Shown: positions 59,829-64,000 of the stretch, in pieces
How the letters are laid out: each line of letters starts with the position of its first letter
Position numbering within the stretch: position 1 is the first letter of the stretch
From: Gryllotalpicola daejeonensis
GTDB taxonomy: Bacteria > Actinomycetota > Actinomycetes > Actinomycetales > Microbacteriaceae
Assembly (NCBI RefSeq): GCF_039538145.1
Contig: NZ_BAABBV010000001.1
Span: 2,589,810-2,653,809 of the forward strand
DNA: 64,000 bases
Direction: 5' to 3'
The notes under the pieces: model-generated
Databases searched by the model: none
What the model was told of the DNA's origin: nothing
Seen by the model: only the letters and a program-made list of their open reading frames with translations
Position numbers and translations under genes: made by a program

Positions 59829-60767
59829 GTGGCTAAGAGTGAGCGCGAAGACGTCGATTGGGCGACCGCCGCAGAGCAGTCGGCTGAAGACGACGAGGCG
59901 CAGACGGGCAGCATCAACGCGGTCGATGAGGCCGATGTGGATGCCGCTGAGCACCGCGCCCTGCACGTGAGTGGCAACGACGGCGAGTCCGTCGACCTCG
60001 ACGCCGTCCTCGACGCGATCGCCGAGGCCAACGACCCCGAGGCCGACCAGGTCGTCGACGAGGCGCTCGAGGTGCCGACCTCTGAAGATGCAGAGGCCGT
60101 CGTCAACGCGCTCGAAGACGCCGACGACGAGGCCGCGGCCGAGGCCGAGATCGACCCGTACGAGGCGTTCAAGAACGAGCTGCGCATGAAGCCCGGCAAG
60201 TGGTACGTCATCCACTCCTACGCCGGCTTCGAGCGTCGCGTGAAGTCGAACCTCGAGAACCGCATCCAGTCCATGGACATGCAGGACTACATCTTCCAGA
60301 TCGAGGTCCCGATGGAAGACGTGGTCGAAATCAAGAACGGCCAGCGCAAGATGGTCACCCGCGTGCGCATCCCCGGCTACGTCCTGGTCCGCATGGAGCT
60401 GAACGAGGACAGCTGGTCGGTCGTGCGCCACACGCCCGGTGTGACCGGATTCGTCGGCAACGCTCACAACCCGACGCCGCTGCGCTTCAACGAGGCCTTC
60501 GAGATGCTCAAGAGCCTCGTCCAGGTCGAGGCGGCTCCGGCCGGCCGCGCGGGCGCCAAGGGCCAGAAGGCTGCGGCGCGCGCGATCCCCGCCGAGGTCG
60601 ACTTCGAGATCGGCGAGACGATCACCATCAAGGAAGGCTCGTTCGCGGGTCTGCCCGGCTCCATCAGCGAGATCAACACCCAGAGCGGCAAGCTCACGGT
60701 TCTCGTCTCGCTGTTCGAGCGCGAGACCCCGGTCGAGCTCAGCTTCGACCAGGTCACCAAGCTGTAA
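59829..60767 (+). CDS. nusG: Transcription termination/antitermination factor NusG
   Basis: A 312-residue NusG. The first about 123 residues are an acidic extension (rich in Asp, Glu, Ala and Val; DEADVDAAEHRALHVSG) that E. coli NusG (181 residues) lacks but actinobacterial NusG often has. The NGN domain starts at KWYVIHSYAGFERRVKSNLE NRI and contains PMEDVVEIKNGQRKMVTRVR and PGVTGFVGNAHNPTPL. The C-terminal KOW domain is GETITIKEGSFAGLPGSISE I. GTG start at 59829. Confidence 0.95.
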   Translation: MAKSEREDVDWATAAEQSAEDDEAQTGSINAVDEADVDAAEHRALHVSGNDGESVDLDAVLDAIAEANDPEADQVVDEALEVPTSEDAEAVVNALEDADDEAAAEAEIDPYEAFKNELRMKPGKWYVIHSYAGFERRVKSNLENRIQSMDMQDYIFQIEVPMEDVVEIKNGQRKMVTRVRIPGYVLVRMELNEDSWSVVRHTPGVTGFVGNAHNPTPLRFNEAFEMLKSLVQVEAAPAGRAGAKGQKAAARAIPAEVDFEIGETITIKEGSFAGLPGSISEINTQSGKLTVLVSLFERETPVELSFDQVTKL

Positions 60768-60884
60768 GAAGCGCCCAGCTTCGTCAACTAAGATTCCACG
60801 GTCCACCGCCGGCGTCCGCCGCGCGGGAGAGCGCGCGCTCTGCTCCTGAGCAGCCAGCGCACTCGAACAGAAAGAAGGAAACCA

Positions 60885-61316
60885 ATGGCTCCCAAGAAGA
60901 AGGTCACTGGTCTGATCAAGCTTCAGATCAAGGCCGGCGCCGCGAACCCGGCGCCCCCGATCGGCCCCGCGCTCGGTCAGCACGGCGTCAACATCATGGA
61001 GTTCTGCAAGGCGTACAACGCTGCCACCGAGGCGCAGCGCGGCAACGTCATCCCGGTCGAGATCACCGTCTACGAGGACCGTTCGTTCACGTTCGTCCTC
61101 AAGACCCCGCCGGCCGCTGAGCTGATCAAGAAGGCCGCGGGCGTTCCCAAGGGCTCCGGCGTGCCCCACACCAACAAGGTGGGCAAGATCACGCGCGAGC
61201 AGGTCCGTGCCATCGCACAGGAGAAGCTCGTCGACCTGAACGCGAACGACCTCGACGCCGCCGAGAAGATCATCGCCGGCACCGCCCGCTCCATGGGCAT
61301 CACCGTCGACGCGTAA
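60885..61316 (+). CDS. rplK: 50S ribosomal protein L11
   Basis: A 143-residue L11 of the ribosomal GTPase-associated centre: KKVTGLIKLQIKAGAANPAP PIGPALGQHGVNIMEFCKAY N (Pro-rich N-terminal switch, thiopeptide-binding side) and the C-terminal RNA-binding domain ITREQVRAIAQEKLVDLNAN DLDAAEKIIAGTARSMGI. AAAGAAGGAAACC gives the ribosome site. The 117-base gap after nusG has a -10-like TAAGAT, so rplKA may have its own promoter. Confidence 0.97.
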   Translation: MAPKKKVTGLIKLQIKAGAANPAPPIGPALGQHGVNIMEFCKAYNAATEAQRGNVIPVEITVYEDRSFTFVLKTPPAAELIKKAAGVPKGSGVPHTNKVGKITREQVRAIAQEKLVDLNANDLDAAEKIIAGTARSMGITVDA

Positions 61317-61392
61317 GCGCCGCAGACCACACAACTTTTCGTGGCAGCGCCGGCCAGGCGCGACGACCACCCTCTCTCAAGGAGAACCAGAC

Positions 61393-62082
61393 ATGGCACA
61401 GAAGTCCAAGGCCTACCGGGCCGCGGCCGAGAAGATCGAGGCCGGCAAGTACTACACGCCGGCCGAAGCCGTCTCCCTCGCGAAGGAGACCGGCTCGACC
61501 AAGTTCAACTCGACCGTCGAGGTCGCGCTGAAGCTCGGCGTCGACCCCCGCAAGGCCGACCAGATGGTCCGCGGCACCGTCATCCTTCCCCACGGCACGG
61601 GCAAGACCGCTCGCGTCATCGTCTTCGCAACCGGTCCTGCTGCTGAGGCGGCTCTTGCGGCCGGTGCCGACGAGGTCGGCGGCGACGAGCTGATCGAGAA
61701 GGTCGCGGGTGGCTACACCTCCTTCGACTCCGCGGTTGCGACGCCCGAGCTCATGGGCAAGGTCGGCCGTCTCGGTAAGGTCCTCGGCCCGCGCGGCCTC
61801 ATGCCGAACCCGAAGACCGGCACCGTGACCCCGAACCCGGCGAAGGCCGTCGAGGAGATCAAGGGCGGCAAGATCGAGTTCCGCGTCGACAAGCACGCGA
61901 ACGTGCACTTCGTCGTGGGCAAGGCCGGCTTCTCCGCCGAGCAGCTCGCCGCCAACTTCCAGGCCGCCGTCGACGAGGTCCAGCGCCTCAAGCCGGCCTC
62001 GGCCAAGGGCCGCTACATCCAGAAGGGCGCCGTCTCGACGACCTTCGGCCCCGGCATCCCGCTCGACGTCAACGCGCTCTAA
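61393..62082 (+). CDS. rplA: 50S ribosomal protein L1
   Basis: A 229-residue L1 of the L1 stalk, which in many bacteria also represses the rplKA mRNA. Typical segments: AVSLAKETGSTKFNSTVEVA, DQMVRGTVILPHGTGKTARV IVFA, VGRLGKVLGPRGLMPNPKTG TVT. AAGGAGA precedes the ATG at 61393. A strong terminator follows, so rplJ and rplL are not in this transcript. Confidence 0.97.
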   Translation: MAQKSKAYRAAAEKIEAGKYYTPAEAVSLAKETGSTKFNSTVEVALKLGVDPRKADQMVRGTVILPHGTGKTARVIVFATGPAAEAALAAGADEVGGDELIEKVAGGYTSFDSAVATPELMGKVGRLGKVLGPRGLMPNPKTGTVTPNPAKAVEEIKGGKIEFRVDKHANVHFVVGKAGFSAEQLAANFQAAVDEVQRLKPASAKGRYIQKGAVSTTFGPGIPLDVNAL

Positions 62083-62098
62083 GCAGCAGACGTCTCTC

Positions 62099-62126
62099 GA
62101 AGGGCCCGCCATTCGGCGGGCCCTTC
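62099..62126 (+). terminator. Terminator after rplA
   Basis: GAAGGGCCCGCC pairs with GGCGGGCCCTTC around ATTC. Confidence 0.85.
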
Positions 62127-62188
62127 GTCGTACCAGGGGCGTGCAACTGGCCATCGCCAGCGCGCGCCGTCGCTTGTAGCCTCGACCC

Positions 62189-63622
62189 ATGGCACGCGAG
62201 CTCCGCAATTTCATCGCAGGCGAGTACGTCGAGTCGACGGGCGAAGACCGGCTCGATCTCGTGAATCCCGCGACAGAGCAGGTCTTCGCCACGAGCGCGA
62301 AGTCGACGGATGCCGATGTGCACCGCGCCTACGAAGCGGCGGCCTCCGCGTTCGAGGAGTGGAGTGGGGCGACGCCGTCAGAGCGCCAACTCGCTCTCTT
62401 CCGCATCGCAGACGCCGTCGAGGCGCGCGCCGATGAACTGGCTGAGCTCGAGGTCGAGAACACCGGAAAGCCGCACGGCGGAGTCGTGCCGGACGAGATC
62501 CTCGTCGGCGTCGATCAGCTGCGGTTCTTCGCGGGGGCTGCGCGAAACCTTGAGGGACGCGCTGCTGCGGAATACCTCGCCGACCACACCAGCTTCGTGC
62601 GCCGCGAGCCGATCGGCGTCATCGGCCAGGTGACGCCGTGGAACTACCCCTACATGATGGCGATCTGGAAGATCGCTCCAGCGCTGGCAGCAGGCAACAC
62701 CGTGGTGCTCAAGCCGTCGGACACGACGCCGGCCACGTCGCTGCTGCTCGCCGAGATCGCTGCGGAGTTCCTGCCCGCGGGTGCGCTGAATGTGGTCACC
62801 GGCGACCGGGACACCGGTCGCGCGCTCATCGCCGATCCGATCCCGCAGATGGTCTCCATCACCGGCTCCGTGCGCGCCGGGACGGAAGTCGCGGGATCGG
62901 CGGCTCACGACCTCAAGCGGGTGCACCTCGAGCTCGGCGGCAAAGCTCCGGTCGTCGTGTTCGACGACGCCGATCTCGAACGCGCCGTTGAGGGAATCGC
63001 GACTGCCGGCTTCTACAACGCCGGTCAGGACTGCACCGCCGCGACGCGGGTGCTCGTCCAGTCCGGCATCCACGATGAGTTCCTCGCCGCCCTCGCCGAA
63101 TACACGGCGGCCAACGCGCTGACCGGAACCCCCGATCGCGACGACATCCTCTTCGGCGCGCTCTCGAGCGCCGCCCAGCTCGAACGGGTCGAGGGATTCC
63201 TCGGCCGGCTGCCTGACCGCGCAGAGATCGCCGTCGGCGGCCATCGCGCCGCCGAGGTCGGCTATTTCCACGAGGCCACGGTCGTCGGCAATCTCGAGCA
63301 GGCCGACGAGATCATCCAGAACGAGGTGTTCGGTCCCGTGATCACGGTGCAGAAGTTCGCGGACGAAGCGCAGGCGATCGGGTGGGCCAATGACGTGCAG
63401 TACGGCCTTGCCTCCTCCGTCTGGACGAAGGACCACGGCAGAGCGATGCGCATGGCCAAGAAGCTCGACTTCGGCTGCGTGTGGATCAACACCCACATCC
63501 CGTTGGTCGCAGAGATGCCCCACGGTGGCTTCAAGCACTCCGGCTACGGCAAGGACCTCTCCCAGTACGGGTTCGAGGACTACACCCGCATCAAGCACGT
63601 CATGTCGTTCATCGGACAGTGA
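62189..63622 (+). CDS. Aldehyde dehydrogenase, gamma-aminobutyraldehyde type
   Basis: A 477-residue NAD-dependent aldehyde dehydrogenase closest in pattern to gamma-aminobutyraldehyde dehydrogenase (PatD/PuuC-like), which converts 4-aminobutanal from putrescine to GABA. Catalytic Cys282 is in AGQDCTAATR and the general base Glu248 in HLELGGK. Cofactor and fold motifs are GVIGQVTPWNYPYMMAIWKI APALAAGNTVVLKPSDTTP, ITGSVRAG and NEVFGPVI. The C-terminal WINTHIPLVAEMPHGGFKHS GYGKDLS is characteristic of this subgroup. No putrescine transaminase or transporter is adjacent, so the physiological substrate is inferred only from similarity. Confidence 0.88.
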   Translation: MARELRNFIAGEYVESTGEDRLDLVNPATEQVFATSAKSTDADVHRAYEAAASAFEEWSGATPSERQLALFRIADAVEARADELAELEVENTGKPHGGVVPDEILVGVDQLRFFAGAARNLEGRAAAEYLADHTSFVRREPIGVIGQVTPWNYPYMMAIWKIAPALAAGNTVVLKPSDTTPATSLLLAEIAAEFLPAGALNVVTGDRDTGRALIADPIPQMVSITGSVRAGTEVAGSAAHDLKRVHLELGGKAPVVVFDDADLERAVEGIATAGFYNAGQDCTAATRVLVQSGIHDEFLAALAEYTAANALTGTPDRDDILFGALSSAAQLERVEGFLGRLPDRAEIAVGGHRAAEVGYFHEATVVGNLEQADEIIQNEVFGPVITVQKFADEAQAIGWANDVQYGLASSVWTKDHGRAMRMAKKLDFGCVWINTHIPLVAEMPHGGFKHSGYGKDLSQYGFEDYTRIKHVMSFIGQ

Positions 63623-63675
63623 TCGGGTGAACTCCCGCGGAATTCCGGGCGACACGCCCGGCATGCAGGGGCGAT

Positions 63676-63824
63676 TTGTGGCCCTCCGCGAATGGCTCCT
63701 AAAGTAATACTCATCACCCCAAAGGTGCGGCTGAGCGGATCAGCTCGCCGGCCTCAAGAGGAGATGATCTTCCGGCATTCGGAGCCCGCACCGATTTGGT
63801 GCGAGAGCCACGAACTGCTAAGAT
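63676..63824 (+). promoter_or_regulatory. Tandem rRNA operon promoters
   Basis: P2 is clear: -35 TTGGTG (63796-63801), 17-base spacer, -10 TAAGAT (63819-63824). A possible P1 is TTGTGG (63676-63681), 18-base spacer, TAAAGT (63700-63705). The 378 bases after the dehydrogenase hold no convincing gene. Their position before the rRNA leader identifies their role. Confidence 0.7.
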
Positions 63825-63830
63825 AGACAA

Positions 63831-64000
63831 GTTGCCCCGGAGTGAATCCGGCCGAGATTTCGGTCGGCCGAATCCGGGTGCGTACGGTCCTTGAGAACTC
63901 AACAGCGTGCACATTGTCAATGCCAATACCCCGGTGTCTGGCCTTTTTGGTTGGGCATGGGATTCCTTTTGGTTTATTTGATTATTTGAATGTCAGTTTT
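63831..64000 (+). ncRNA. 5' leader of the rRNA (16S) operon
   Basis: This transcribed leader contains a hairpin (GGCCGAGATTTCGGTCGGCC, 63850-63869). It then has the actinobacterial pre-16S signature CCTTGAGAACTCAACAGCGT at about 63889-63908, followed by an AT-rich stretch to the window edge. In related genomes this sequence lies shortly before the 16S gene and takes part in antitermination and RNase III processing. The 16S gene itself begins beyond base 64000. Confidence 0.75.

Noticed and set aside
59649..61370. 573-codon minus-strand frame opposite secE-nusG-rplK
   Set aside because: Shadow of highly biased ribosomal and nusG codons; no start signal or motif.
63764..63826. A 20-codon frame with AGAGGAG ribosome site beginning MIFRHSEP
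   Set aside because: It runs through the -35 and -10 of the rRNA promoter P2, has no recognised motif, and would be made only from the weaker P1; treated as chance.

Overview
This 64 kb window is high-GC chromosomal DNA from an actinobacterium, most likely Microbacteriaceae or a close Micrococcales relative. Evidence for this: the order hadA-hadB-murB ... tRNA-Trp-secE-nusG-rplK-rplA, many GTG starts with little or no 5' leader, DUF222/HNH (13E12-type) endonuclease, Tat-exported lipoprotein beta-lactamase, LAXTG (class E) sortase signal, MoeZ-like MoeB-rhodanese fusion, a DtxR/IdeR-type iron box, and the actinobacterial 16S leader signature at the right edge. The lineage call is inference; no 16S gene lies inside the window.

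Layout. (1) 1-9.3 kb is an accessory region: a DUF1508 protein, a 6.5 kb RHS polymorphic toxin with an AT-richer C-terminal tip and an adjacent putative immunity gene, then broken IS110 and IS481 transposases. It ends at a 3' fragment of tRNA-Met(CAT) that looks like the right attachment scar of an integrative element. (2) 9.4-19.6 kb is carbohydrate-oriented: an esterase, a Tat-exported BNR/sialidase-like hydrolase, two GH29 fucosidase-type enzymes, a membrane acyltransferase, a FadR-type regulator divergent from a GntP permease, and an iron-boxed SIP-Dps pair. (3) 19.7-31.3 kb is mixed: DUF222-HNH endonuclease, a GNAT, an M20 amidase/ATP-grasp/GNAT operon, a Met/Cys-rich copper-storage-like protein, a small oxidoreductase, an LLM flavoprotein, SufU and an OatA-like acyltransferase. 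(4) 31.3-39.3 kb has moaE, moaA-moaD, MoeB-rhodanese, the divergent NHEJ pair ligD/ku, a VOC protein and an EamA transporter. (5) 39.3-43.7 kb encodes two secreted repetitive low-complexity proteins, one with a sortase anchor. (6) 44.0-49.3 kb has an LLM monooxygenase/FMN reductase pair, a 28-codon peptide gene with its own promoter and terminator, a CPBP protease, and a NarL-type two-component system. (7) 49.4-53.1 kb is a beta-lactamase locus with a LysR regulator. (8) 53.2-64 kb is core housekeeping: hadA-hadB-murB, PspC-type envelope-stress genes with a second two-component system, tRNA-Trp, secE-nusG, rplKA, an aldehyde dehydrogenase, and tandem rRNA promoters leading out of the window.

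Most interesting items: the isolated 28-residue peptide gene (ending CDSCQ) under a strong promoter overlapped by NrdR-like dyads; the RHS toxin/immunity module beside a tRNA att scar; the M20/ATP-grasp/GNAT cassette, which resembles a dipeptide ligase with a proofreading amidase; and REP-like palindromes ending GGTCGA...GAGACC, two of which sit in frame inside interdomain linkers of LigD and the MoeB-rhodanese protein.
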